64,000 nucleotides of DNA from NCBI GenBank assembly GCA_016721425.1, contig JADKID010000001.1, forward strand, positions 1 through 64,000, in the 5' to 3' direction. The position numbers and the translations under genes are program-made. Below, in pieces: positions 18,464 to 26,874 of the stretch (position 1 is the stretch's first letter; each line of letters opens with the position of its first letter). This stretch comes from Bryobacterales bacterium. GTDB taxonomy: Bacteria; Acidobacteriota; Terriglobia; Bryobacterales; Bryobacteraceae. Below the pieces are notes generated by a model. The model worked only from the letters and a program-made list of their open reading frames with translations. It did no database searches and was not told the origin of the DNA.

Positions 18464-19288
18464 TCACGACTTCAGAAATGCCAGCAGGTCGGCGTTGAGT
18501 TGATCCTTGTGCGTCTCGGTCAGGCCATGCGGTGCGCCTGCGTAAACCTTCAAAGTCGAGTTCTTCACGAGCTTCGCCGAGGCCAGGCCCGCCGCCCCGA
18601 TCGGTACAATCTGATCGTCGTCGCCGTGCACGATCAACGTCGGCACGTCGAACTTCTTCAGATCCTCCGTGAAGTCCGTCTCGGAGAATGCCTTGATGCA
18701 ATCGAACGTGCCCTGATGCCCCGCCAGCATACCCTGCATCCAGAACCAGTCGATCATGCCCTGCGACACCTTTGCGCCCGCCCGGTTGAATCCAAAGAAC
18801 GGTCCGCTCGCGATGTCCCGGTAGAGCTGCGAACGGCCCGCCAGAGCGCCGGCACGGATATCGTCGAAAGCCTTCATCGGCAGGCCGCCCGGATTGGCCG
18901 CCGTCTTCAGCATCAGCGGCGGCACCGCGGCAATCAGCGCAGCCTTCGCCACCCGTTTCGTCCCGTGCCGCCCGATGTAGCGCGCCACTTCCCCGCCGCC
19001 GGCGGAGAAGCCCACCAGAGTCGCGCGTTGGAGATCGAGCGTCTCGATCAGGGTCGCCAGATCATCGGCATACGTATCCATGTCGTTGCCGGTCCACGGC
19101 TGGCTCGAGCGCCCGTGGCCCCGGCGGTCATGCGCGATCGCGCGGTATCCGTGCGACGCCAGGAACACCATCTGCGACTCCCAACTATCCGAATTCAGCG
19201 GCCAGCCGTGGCTGAACACCACAGGCTCTCCTGCGCCCCAGTCCTTGTAGTAAATCTGTGTGCCGTCTTTGGTTGTGATCGAACTCAT
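18464..19288 (-). CDS. Alpha/beta hydrolase, cofactor-free haloperoxidase/arylesterase type
   Basis: This 274-residue protein matches the full length of non-haem chloroperoxidases. It has the oxyanion region HGWPLNSDSW, the nucleophile elbow VGFSAGGGE (Ser95; most relatives have GFSTGGGE), the acidic residue in HGDDDQIVP (about Asp224) and His254 in GAPHGL. These enzymes hydrolyse aryl esters and form peracids that can oxidise halides. There is no signal peptide, so it is cytoplasmic. It faces the TolB-type gene tail to tail. A cupin gene lies 205 bp upstream on the same strand and may share its transcript. Confidence 0.87.
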   Translation of the reverse strand: MSSITTKDGTQIYYKDWGAGEPVVFSHGWPLNSDSWESQMVFLASHGYRAIAHDRRGHGRSSQPWTGNDMDTYADDLATLIETLDLQRATLVGFSAGGGEVARYIGRHGTKRVAKAALIAAVPPLMLKTAANPGGLPMKAFDDIRAGALAGRSQLYRDIASGPFFGFNRAGAKVSQGMIDWFWMQGMLAGHQGTFDCIKAFSETDFTEDLKKFDVPTLIVHGDDDQIVPIGAAGLASAKLVKNSTLKVYAGAPHGLTETHKDQLNADLLAFLKS

Positions 19289-19493
19289 CGTCTTGCCTCT
19301 CTTCTTCTATTCGTGTGTTGTCGCATGGATCGCACGCTGCACGCCGGGCCGGGAGCCGCGCCCGCGCCGCGACCGGCAGATCCGCTCCACCTTGCGACGC
19401 CAACTGCACCCAGCTTCGCCGGCATCAGTTTGGCGATTCTGGGCTTGAAGATCGTGGGATCGTCCCTGTCGGGCGCTGCGCCCAGTTGGTGTT

Positions 19494-19886
19494 TTACTTG
19501 ACTACTTCGGCGGCTTCGGCGGCTTCGGCCTCAGCCTTGGTCTTGTGGACCGTCCCCACCGGGTGGTTCGGCGGTGAGTAGATCGTGTATAGTTTCAACT
19601 CCAGCGTCTTCGACGTGTTGGTCACGTTGTGGTACGTCCCCGCCGGAATCACCACCGCCTCTCCGTCGCCGACCGTATGTACTTCCTTCTCGTTCAGGAC
19701 AAATTTCGCCTGCCCCTTTTCGATGCGGAAGAACTGGTCCACCCGCGGATGCACCTCGTCGCCAATGTCTTCGCCCGGCAGCAGGCACATCACAACAAGC
19801 TGCGAGTGCGGACCGGTGAACAGCACCTGTCGAAAATACGTATTCTCGATGGTCTGCTTTTCAATCGGCCCAACGTATCCTGTCAT
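19494..19886 (-). CDS. Single-domain cupin
   Basis: This is a 130-residue protein. The start at 19886 (MTGYVGPIEKQ) has AAGGAG nine bases upstream. The longer option at 19910 would place that site inside the gene. Cupin motif 1 appears as GEDIGDEVHPRVDQFFRIEKG and motif 2 as GEAVVIPAGTYHNV, supplying the usual His/Glu metal ligands. The C-terminus is a low-complexity KAEAEAAEAAEV tail. The substrate cannot be told; small cupins of this form are often sugar isomerases or stress proteins. No signal peptide is seen. Confidence 0.8.
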   Translation of the reverse strand: MTGYVGPIEKQTIENTYFRQVLFTGPHSQLVVMCLLPGEDIGDEVHPRVDQFFRIEKGQAKFVLNEKEVHTVGDGEAVVIPAGTYHNVTNTSKTLELKLYTIYSPPNHPVGTVHKTKAEAEAAEAAEVVK

Positions 19887-19910
19887 AGTCTCTGTCTCCT
19901 TCAGGTTCAT

Positions 19911-20438
19911 AAACTAACTGCCAGCCTCTGTCTTGGCTCGGCGCCGTTTTGCGTCTCTCAATCGCTAATGGCCGTGGAAGCGGTTGGATCATAGCGGCTC
20001 GCCCAGTCAGTACTACACCGACGTGTATGCAAGTCTCGGACCAGAGCGACTGTAAGGCCTGAACTGTCTCGCCGTCCTTGTCAGCGCACTGGGCTGCCGG
20101 CGCACGAACGGTTTCACGCTGCGAAGGGCTCCGGCCCCCATCATGCGGATGTGGCGGTGCGAACCCGCGAGCTCCAACGACCAGGGGCAGATTCCGAAAG
20201 CCCCGCCGCCAGTTCTCACGGACTCTCGCCCCGGCAGTCCTCGCCATAACCATATCCGGCCAAATGACCATATTTCGTCGCGAGCCGGAGCCCACCGGAT
20301 GGCGCTCACTTCCTGCATCCACAGGCACTGCTGGGTTGGCCGTGCAAATGCTCGTAACCATATCGTCACGCATGGTCCTCCGCTCGTTCGCACCGCAGCA
20401 GGACCAGGCACGCCAGGCAACTCGCCGAAGGAAGATGG
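19911..20438. other. Intergenic region without a recognised gene
   Basis: About 530 bp lies between the divergent cupin and kinase genes. No frame on either strand gives a recognisable protein, and I see no tRNA fold. It must hold both promoters, but no clear -35/-10 pair stands out. A good SD (AAGGAAG) occurs near 20428-20434 for the kinase gene. Confidence 0.5.
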
Positions 20439-21443
20439 ATGCCAGGGGAATACACGGGACATTTGCGCACGGACGATCCGCTCCACGGCTATCTTTCAAA
20501 CCACGTTCTGCCGCACTTGGGCGTCACCGCCCAACACGTGGACTTCCGCGTCTTCTGCATGAAGGCCGCAAAAGTCTACCGCTACGAGGAAAGCCACAGC
20601 CGCAAGCAGGTAGTCGGCAAGTTCTTCGTGAACCGAAGCCACCACGGCTCGGTGGCGATGGACCGCATGCGCCAGGAGTTCGAGAACTTGCAGCTTCTCC
20701 GCGGCTACGGGCTGGTCGGTTACCCCCACCATGTGGTGCGGCCCCTGGGCACGAACGAGTCGTTGAACAGCATCCTGGTCGAGGAATACTGCGGAGGCGC
20801 GCCCCTCAGCGCCTTTGTCGATGCCGCCATCCATCAGGAGCAGCAGCCGCAGCTCCTCGCCAAGCTCACTGCGCTGGCCTACTTTCTGGCGACCCTCCAC
20901 AATCGCACCGCCAACGGCCACACCGTGGATTTCCACCAGGATTGCGCTTACCTCGATCAGTTAGTGAAGAACCTGCAAACCAAAAACATCATCGGATCGT
21001 GGGATGCCGCAGAGCTGCATTGGCTCCGGGACCTCTGGCGCGACAAGCCTCGAATGTGGGAGGACCGCCAGGTATACGTCCACGGCGACGCCACCCCCAG
21101 CAACTTTCTCTTCGGCGACGGCCTCAGCGTCATGGCCATCGATCTGGAACGGATGAGACGCGCCGATCGCGTCTTCGATCTCGGGCGCATCGCGGGAGAG
21201 TTGCAGCACCTCTACATGCAGGCCACCGGAAACAAATACGCCGCCCAGCCATTCATCCGCCACTTCCTCTGGGAATACGCCTGCCACTTTCCGGACCGCG
21301 ATCGGGCCTTCCAATCCATCACCGGCAGATTGCCCTTCCAGATGGGCCTCACGCTCTTGCGCATCGCCCGCAACTCCTGGGTGCACGAGCCGCATCGCCA
21401 CCGGCTCATCGAAGAAGCCAAGAACATCCTGCGGGCCTCGTAA
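20439..21443 (+). CDS. Aminoglycoside phosphotransferase (APH/choline-kinase) family protein
   Basis: This 334-residue cytoplasmic kinase-fold protein has the N-lobe Lys in KQVVGKFF, the hinge region ILVEEYCGG, the catalytic Brenner motif VHGDATPSNFLF (H-x-D-x4-N) and the metal-binding IDLERM. Family members phosphorylate small hydroxylated substrates such as antibiotics, choline or sugars. The substrate here is not evident and resistance should not be assumed. The stop overlaps the start of the HAD gene (TAATG), so the pair is translationally coupled and probably acts on the same metabolite. Confidence 0.83.
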   Translation: MPGEYTGHLRTDDPLHGYLSNHVLPHLGVTAQHVDFRVFCMKAAKVYRYEESHSRKQVVGKFFVNRSHHGSVAMDRMRQEFENLQLLRGYGLVGYPHHVVRPLGTNESLNSILVEEYCGGAPLSAFVDAAIHQEQQPQLLAKLTALAYFLATLHNRTANGHTVDFHQDCAYLDQLVKNLQTKNIIGSWDAAELHWLRDLWRDKPRMWEDRQVYVHGDATPSNFLFGDGLSVMAIDLERMRRADRVFDLGRIAGELQHLYMQATGNKYAAQPFIRHFLWEYACHFPDRDRAFQSITGRLPFQMGLTLLRIARNSWVHEPHRHRLIEEAKNILRAS

Positions 21444-22186
21444 TGGACCTCCGAGCCCTGATCTTCGACATCAACGGGACCCTGATCGACATCGAAACCG
21501 ATGAGCGCATGGAGCAGGCCTACCGCGCCATCGGGCACTTCCTCACCTACCAGGGCGTCACGCTCCATCGCTGGGAACTCTACACGCTGTACTTCCAGAT
21601 CATGAAGGAGCAGTTCGCGCGCAGTGCGGAGCTCTTTCCGGAGTTTGACGTGGTGGCCATCTGGCGCGAGGTCCTGGAGCGCTACGCCACGGAGTTCACG
21701 GCCTCGCTGCCTCTCGCCAGGCTACAGCAGTTGCCCTTGTTCCTCGCCGAATTGCAGCGCGGCATCTCGCGCAAACGGCTCTCCCTCTTTCCGCAGGTGC
21801 TGGAAGTGCTGAGCCGGATGAAGGAACAGTTCCGGCTCGCCGTTGTTTCCGACGCCCAGAGTGCCTACGCCCTCCCTGAACTCAGGGCGGTCGGCCTGCA
21901 CGAGTACTTCAACCCGGTCATCATCTCCGGCGACTATGGATTCCGCAAGCCGGACTCCCGCCTCTTCCAGAAGGCTCTGGACGAATTGCAGCTTCGTCCC
22001 GATCAGGCGATCTACATCGGAAACGACGTCTACCGCGACATCTTCGGGGCCCGCCAACTGGGGATCAAGACCGTCCTGTTCCATCACACCCAGGACCTCA
22101 CCCGTCTCAACGATCCCCAACCCGACTACATCATTCGTGAATTTGCCGAGTTGCCGCGGGCCGTCGATTTTTTTCTGGCCCTCTGA
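21443..22186 (+). CDS. HAD-superfamily hydrolase with Asn in motif I
   Basis: This is a 247-residue protein whose ATG shares a base with the preceding stop. Motif I is FDINGTLID (Asp9 nucleophile, Asn11 in place of the usual second Asp), motif II is VVSDAQ, motif III Lys is in FRKPDSRLF, and motif IV is YIGNDVYRDIFGA. The helical cap lies between residues 18 and 110, as in subfamily I (haloacid dehalogenase/phosphoglycolate phosphatase). Asn11 may alter chemistry, because that Asp is the general acid in classical phosphatases. Coupling to the kinase suggests a kinase/phosphatase pair acting on one substrate. Confidence 0.85.
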   Translation: MDLRALIFDINGTLIDIETDERMEQAYRAIGHFLTYQGVTLHRWELYTLYFQIMKEQFARSAELFPEFDVVAIWREVLERYATEFTASLPLARLQQLPLFLAELQRGISRKRLSLFPQVLEVLSRMKEQFRLAVVSDAQSAYALPELRAVGLHEYFNPVIISGDYGFRKPDSRLFQKALDELQLRPDQAIYIGNDVYRDIFGARQLGIKTVLFHHTQDLTRLNDPQPDYIIREFAELPRAVDFFLAL

Positions 22187-22278
22187 CCAGTCGGGACTGC
22201 ACGTTGGAGGCATACCCCGGCGGAAAGTGCCGGCAGCGGACAGATAATCCGCGTGAGCCTGCTCAACATAGGTAACGG

Positions 22279-23358
22279 CTATGGTCTGCCCACTGGCCCC
22301 ACCTGCTCCGCGTAGTACCCCGGCCGGTGCCGCACCTTCCACCCCGGCGTCGAGATCGTGACCTCGATCTTTCGGAACCCCGGTGCACCGTCCGCAGGTG
22401 GCTCGTACGTGAGCTGGCATTGCTGCCGCAAGCCGGCAACGATCTCTTTGGCAATCGGGAGAATCGTGTCCTCGTTGACCTCGTAGAATCTGCCTCCAGT
22501 CACCTGTGTCACTTGCCGAAGGTTCTTCTGCCCGAGTGCAATCCACTGTCTGCTAGCTGGGATGAATTCATCTGGATACCGTGTAATGGCGTACTTGGCC
22601 CACTTGGCTCGAAAGGCGGCACTGGAATAGTCATCCATCGGAGGGTATACGGCATAGATGGGAATCCCCAGTTCCTTCGAACGGCGGAGGACGCTGCCCG
22701 GTAGCCCGCGTTGATCGAGGTCAATTCCTCTGCCGAATGCGATCACTGCCCGGCGTACTCGCGGATCTTGGTCGAGATTTCGAAGCGCCAATTGTACCCC
22801 TGCCCATGTGTAGCCGAATGCGCCAATGGTCTTTCCGCGATAGTCCCAAACAGCCGTAATGTCTGACAAGGTCTGCAGAAAGTCAAGGCAGCCTTTACGC
22901 CCTTCAGCGAGCCTGGAATTCCGGACGGCGGGATACTTAGGACCATCCTCAGGCGGATCCGAAACGTCCTGCCGATCACGCCAGTGGCCTGAAGCATTTA
23001 CCGCGACGCATCCATCATCATCCCGCAGTGTCTCACCTGCTAGCGCAACGGCGCTCTGGGTTGTGTATTGAATGGTGAAGTCATTCCTGAAGTCCAGATC
23101 CAGGACAATCGCCAAGGCGACCGGTTCGTTCGCGGTAGCCTGCACGCCCCGAATCGGGATCACTCGTCCCCGCTCTCGCACGCTCAGCGTCTCCTTCGCC
23201 GGGCAGGCCCGTTCAAAGCCTTGTTGATCAAATGCGACGAAGGGCACCACCACTTCCTTCGTCCCCGCCCGGAGCGTGATCTCCTGGGCCGGCGACGGCG
23301 CCACCCCGGCCAAGGCCAACGCGAATAGTGTCAAATACCCAACCAACCGATTACTCAT
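22279..23358 (-). CDS. VWFA-related acidobacterial-domain protein, MIDAS motif absent
   Basis: This 359-residue exported protein has the signal peptide MSNRLVGYLTLFALALAGVAPSPAQ cut near residue 25. The order fits TIGR03436: an N-terminal strand region (VVVPFVAFDQQG ... LSVRERGRVIPI), then a VWA-like core starting VALAIVLDLDFRND, with RRAVIAFGRGID, LGIPIYAVYPP and TGGRFYEVNED in the later half. A normal MIDAS would read DxSxS at the first strand. Here it is DLDFR, so divalent-metal binding is unlikely. Codon use is less GC-rich than in neighbours. Function unknown; a surface or periplasmic adhesion role is usual for the fold. Confidence 0.75.
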   Translation of the reverse strand: MSNRLVGYLTLFALALAGVAPSPAQEITLRAGTKEVVVPFVAFDQQGFERACPAKETLSVRERGRVIPIRGVQATANEPVALAIVLDLDFRNDFTIQYTTQSAVALAGETLRDDDGCVAVNASGHWRDRQDVSDPPEDGPKYPAVRNSRLAEGRKGCLDFLQTLSDITAVWDYRGKTIGAFGYTWAGVQLALRNLDQDPRVRRAVIAFGRGIDLDQRGLPGSVLRRSKELGIPIYAVYPPMDDYSSAAFRAKWAKYAITRYPDEFIPASRQWIALGQKNLRQVTQVTGGRFYEVNEDTILPIAKEIVAGLRQQCQLTYEPPADGAPGFRKIEVTISTPGWKVRHRPGYYAEQVGPVGRP

Positions 23359-23467
23359 GGGGCGTGCTGCGGCGCCTCCGCCGGAAGTGACTGCTGCTCT
23401 TGGTCTCCGTGGTCACATTACATCACGATCCGGAGACGCACTGCCTCTCCTCGATCAGAGTGAGGCA

Positions 23468-24826
23468 TCACGACGAGCGCGGCGCATCCGTGGTGTCCAA
23501 TCGCGCTTTGACCACTTCTGGCGATCTTCGGTTCAGGCTGTTCGCTGAGTGTCTCCGGATCGTGCGCGCCAAATAAGTTGCAGTGAATGAAACCGTCCAG
23601 CCCAGAAGGACCCATGCGGGCTTCATACCGGAATATGCAGGATACCCCGTCCACCAGGTCGGGATACATGTGGTGATGCAGCCTGCAATCCAAGCCAGCA
23701 CTGATAAGTGCTGATCCCGAGAGTCCAATGCAAACCCTGGAGCGCGAGTCACGGCGAAGGCACCGCAGAGTACACCAGCAAGAGGAGCGAATGGGATGGC
23801 CGCGTATTGCCATGCGTAGTTCCGCCAATCGATAGCGTGCATACCGAAGCTGGCAGCCAGCAGAATCGCGGTGATGACTGCGCCGGCCCCTAGACTGCGT
23901 TCCCTACAGAGGCTTCCCACGCTCAGGCTGGCCGCGTACCTCGCAGCCGTAAGAAGTGTGAATGTCAGCAAAAGTACCTTCACCCAACCGAGTTGATGAG
24001 TTCTGGCGTAGGCGTACATGATGTATTCCGGGATCTTGCTGTACCTCATGTCTACCCCGGCGGCGCCAGCCATCGTCAAAACCGCTGCAAACGCCGCGAA
24101 TGCCAGTGGGATGGCAATGCCTACAATCATCACCTTCGTCAAGGCACGGCGATTAGAGCCATAGCCATGAACAAATTGGCCGGCAAGAAGCACGGGCGGC
24201 ACAGCCCAGAACAGTAAGGGCGATTCAAGCGGTAGCATAGGCGCGGGGACCTCGTAGTTGATCCAGGCAACCGTATTTGGGACGTATTTTGCACTGGAAA
24301 CCGCCAACCCCAGGACGACTGCAAATGAGACCTTTGCCACAAACACCGACGATCGAGCCAACTGAGGCAGTGGCGCGCCGGCGGCCGGAGCAATCAGGGC
24401 GAACCACACTACGGCGATCAGAATGTTCCGTGCAATGCCCGGACCCGGCTGAGAGGAATCGCGATAGAAAAAGGCAAGCTCCATGCAAAGCATCGCGAAA
24501 AAACTGACATACGCGAACCACGCAATTGCCCAAACCGGCACGATGAATCTCTGAAAAACCCACGCCGCCTTGTCTCCGACACACCACTTGACGACGTGCT
24601 CGAAACTGCTGCCATTCAGATTCCCCAGACGCACGGGGATGTAGAAGACGCCTACGCAGAGGAAGAAGACATACAGGAGAAGCGTAAGCGACAATCGTAC
24701 CGGGTGCGCGGCCAGGTTGTAGTCCATGCCAACATACTCGAGCAGGCCGGCATTTACAACAAGCCCGGCATACAGCATCGCCACGGGCCATACGCCGTGT
24801 GGCTGAACAAGCGAGCATCGGGGCAT
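23468..24826 (-). CDS. Polytopic membrane protein, transporter-like
   Basis: This is a 452-residue protein with about twelve hydrophobic segments, including LSLTLLLYVFFLCVGVFYIP (about 45-65), FIVPVWAIAWFAYVSFFAML (about 93-112) and KVLLLTFTLLTAARYAASL (about 290). Overall spacing and the late GYPAYSGMKPAWVLLGW stretch recall NCS1-type cytosine/allantoin permeases or other LeuT-fold carriers, but I see no decisive family motif. The C-terminus is charged and cytoplasmic-like. An internal start at MLYAGLVV is possible. Lower GC than the surroundings and the flanking gene desert suggest acquisition. Substrate unknown. Confidence 0.6.
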   Translation of the reverse strand: MPRCSLVQPHGVWPVAMLYAGLVVNAGLLEYVGMDYNLAAHPVRLSLTLLLYVFFLCVGVFYIPVRLGNLNGSSFEHVVKWCVGDKAAWVFQRFIVPVWAIAWFAYVSFFAMLCMELAFFYRDSSQPGPGIARNILIAVVWFALIAPAAGAPLPQLARSSVFVAKVSFAVVLGLAVSSAKYVPNTVAWINYEVPAPMLPLESPLLFWAVPPVLLAGQFVHGYGSNRRALTKVMIVGIAIPLAFAAFAAVLTMAGAAGVDMRYSKIPEYIMYAYARTHQLGWVKVLLLTFTLLTAARYAASLSVGSLCRERSLGAGAVITAILLAASFGMHAIDWRNYAWQYAAIPFAPLAGVLCGAFAVTRAPGFALDSRDQHLSVLAWIAGCITTCIPTWWTGYPAYSGMKPAWVLLGWTVSFTATYLARTIRRHSANSLNRRSPEVVKARLDTTDAPRSS

Positions 24827-26787
24827 GATCGATTAGACTCCACGGTTGAACGCGCTGTTCCACCGCTATTCCGAAACTTCTCAGTGGGGCTTGGAAAGCA
24901 GCATTCCCGGAAAGAACTTGGCCGCGCCGCCAATGCCTTTCGGAGCGGCGGTGTGGCGCCGCGCGGGGCCCCGATAGAGGAGGTTCTTGGTCGCGTAATG
25001 GCGCCCACCCAAACGCCGAGGGCCCAGTTTGGTATGCCAACGCACACTGCTGTGTGAACCCCCGGGGCAAGGCGACTTTGGGCGCGGCCGCGACCTCCTG
25101 ACGTTTGAAGCGGAGTGTTGGTGAGTTCCGGGGGGCGACGGCCGGCAGAGCCAACCGGGCGCCACGGCCCATTCCCTACGAACCCGCGGACCAAATAGCG
25201 CGGACAGCGACCGTTTCTTCGGCGCAATGCGTGACAGGAGAAAGCAACCGCGTGTGGGTGGACGAAGCCCCCCTTAAGAGAGCGCCGAAGCGCCCCCGGC
25301 CGGAGAGCCGGGATTGAGGTTATCCGTACCAACCGCTTTTCGGTCGGAGCTTCAGTTCCTATTTGGGAGAACGGAGCCGAAGGGCCCCCGAGCACCTGTT
25401 CTCACGGGACCCAGGCTGGTGGGAGGCCCCGAAACTGAGCCCCGAGTCCGACCAACTGAGACCTGCGCGGCCGGAAAGACCGATCACCCGCTTGAAGGTC
25501 ACGCCAAGGGGGCCCCTGAATCTTTGTTTCGAATTGCCCGCGATGAAGTGACCCGCCGCCGGCGGGACGACGCGCCACAGGCCCACGGGGCGCCCCTTCG
25601 GACGGGGGCCCTGAGTGGATTCTTCAAGGGCATCCACGAGTTGAACCGACTCGCCTTAGGTCGTGAGGACCCCGTTTCGTTGGAAGCCAACCCCATTGGT
25701 GATTCGGAGAATCTGTCTCGAAAAGAGCCAACGGCATGAGCACGGGAGCTTATGCTGGAGAATGAGGCGTAGCAGTTCAGAGACAAGGCTAAGCCAAAGT
25801 GTCGAAGTACATTCGAGCGTTGGAGCCCCCAATCTGGCTTGGAAACAGCGTTACAACCCCGGAACCCCACCCTTTCTAGCAGCGCAGTTTTCCTACGATG
25901 TCTGTGCCTTCCCTGGTCTTTGTGACGGAGCAACCAACAAAAGGACCGAGACACGTGATACGAGCCGCTGATGGAAGTGAAGCGCCAAACGTTCAGCAGA
26001 CGATAGCCGTCACCAGCGGCAAGAAGTACAGGCTCAGGAGTCACCAACCGAAAGAACAAGCGAAAAAGCACAGAGTGTGGGTAGAATTGGGCGTGGCTCT
26101 CGAAAAGCAGCGTTCCCGAAGACAACTCATGCCGAGCCGCCAGCGCATATCCGAGCGGCGGCCGCATGTTGACGGCTTACCGCAAGGCAGCCTCTCCGCC
26201 CTTCAACGAGACCAGCTGCCACCGAATGACGCGGCCGACCAGCAGGCCAGAGGCAGTGAATTCGAGGAATGGGGCACCGTCAATTATGGCTTGTTCGAAT
26301 GACCCACATGGACCGGAAATTATCCCGGGCCGCTGCTGGACCTTCCGCCCCGGCTTCGGCCCACCGATTCTGGATCAAGTCGGTGTTCAAGACGCTGGCC
26401 GCGGCGAAGATGCGTGTCATTGCGAGCACAAGGACGCGGTTCCGTGGCACGTCCGGCACCGCAACCAGTACTTTCGTCACGGATAGCGCCGGACCTCTAA
26501 GCGATAATCCGCATATCGGAGCGCCAACCGGACCGCCGATAGCTAGTCATGACGAGCTACCTGAAACTCATGGTTCTACTGACCGCGATCTTCTGCCTGG
26601 TGCAGTCCATTCGGAGCCTCCGATCGGATGTCGCCGGCCCACCCAGCAAACGCTAGGCCCCGGTGTCCGCATCGGAAGCCGTCGGAGCGTCGAAAATCGC
26701 TCTGCTGCCCAACTTTGCCACAGTTGCCAGCCTCAAGTTCCAAATCAAAGTTCATCTGCATTAATCGGCGTCCCCTCTCGCCAGGCT
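24827..26787. other. Two-kb region with no recognisable gene
   Basis: Frames here are short, rich in Arg and Pro and mutually overlapping, and none shows a domain, a signal peptide or a convincing SD. Two stretches (about 24891-24960 and 26095-26165) resemble each other at roughly 70 percent, as if one ancestral element had been duplicated and had decayed. The right end leads into an IS-end-like motif at 26788. The likeliest reading is old mobile-element or gene debris. Confidence 0.5.
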
Positions 26788-26860
26788 GCTGGCCGGGAAT
26801 CACTTTCGCCCAGTGCGGACCAAACCCGCAATATGCTGAAAAAAAGCCACTTATCAGCCG
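26788..26860. repeat. Third copy of the IS-end-like motif
   Basis: GGCCGGGAATCACTTTCGCC, CAGTGCGGACCAAACCCG and CAATATGCTG occur in the same order as at 12226-12400. The copies lie 14 kb apart at the edges of gene-poor stretches, so they are likely solo ends of one IS type, now without transposase. Confidence 0.4.
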
Positions 26861-26874
26861 ACCAACAACAATCC

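Noticed and set aside
20085..20210. Possible tRNA, because of a T-loop-like GGTGCGAACCCGC near 20155-20170
   Set aside because: No matching acceptor, D or anticodon stems can be paired at proper distances.
20078..21442. Plus-strand frame continuous upstream with the HAD protein
   Set aside because: The upstream 455 codons are a shadow of the kinase gene; HAD homology begins exactly at the ATG at 21443.
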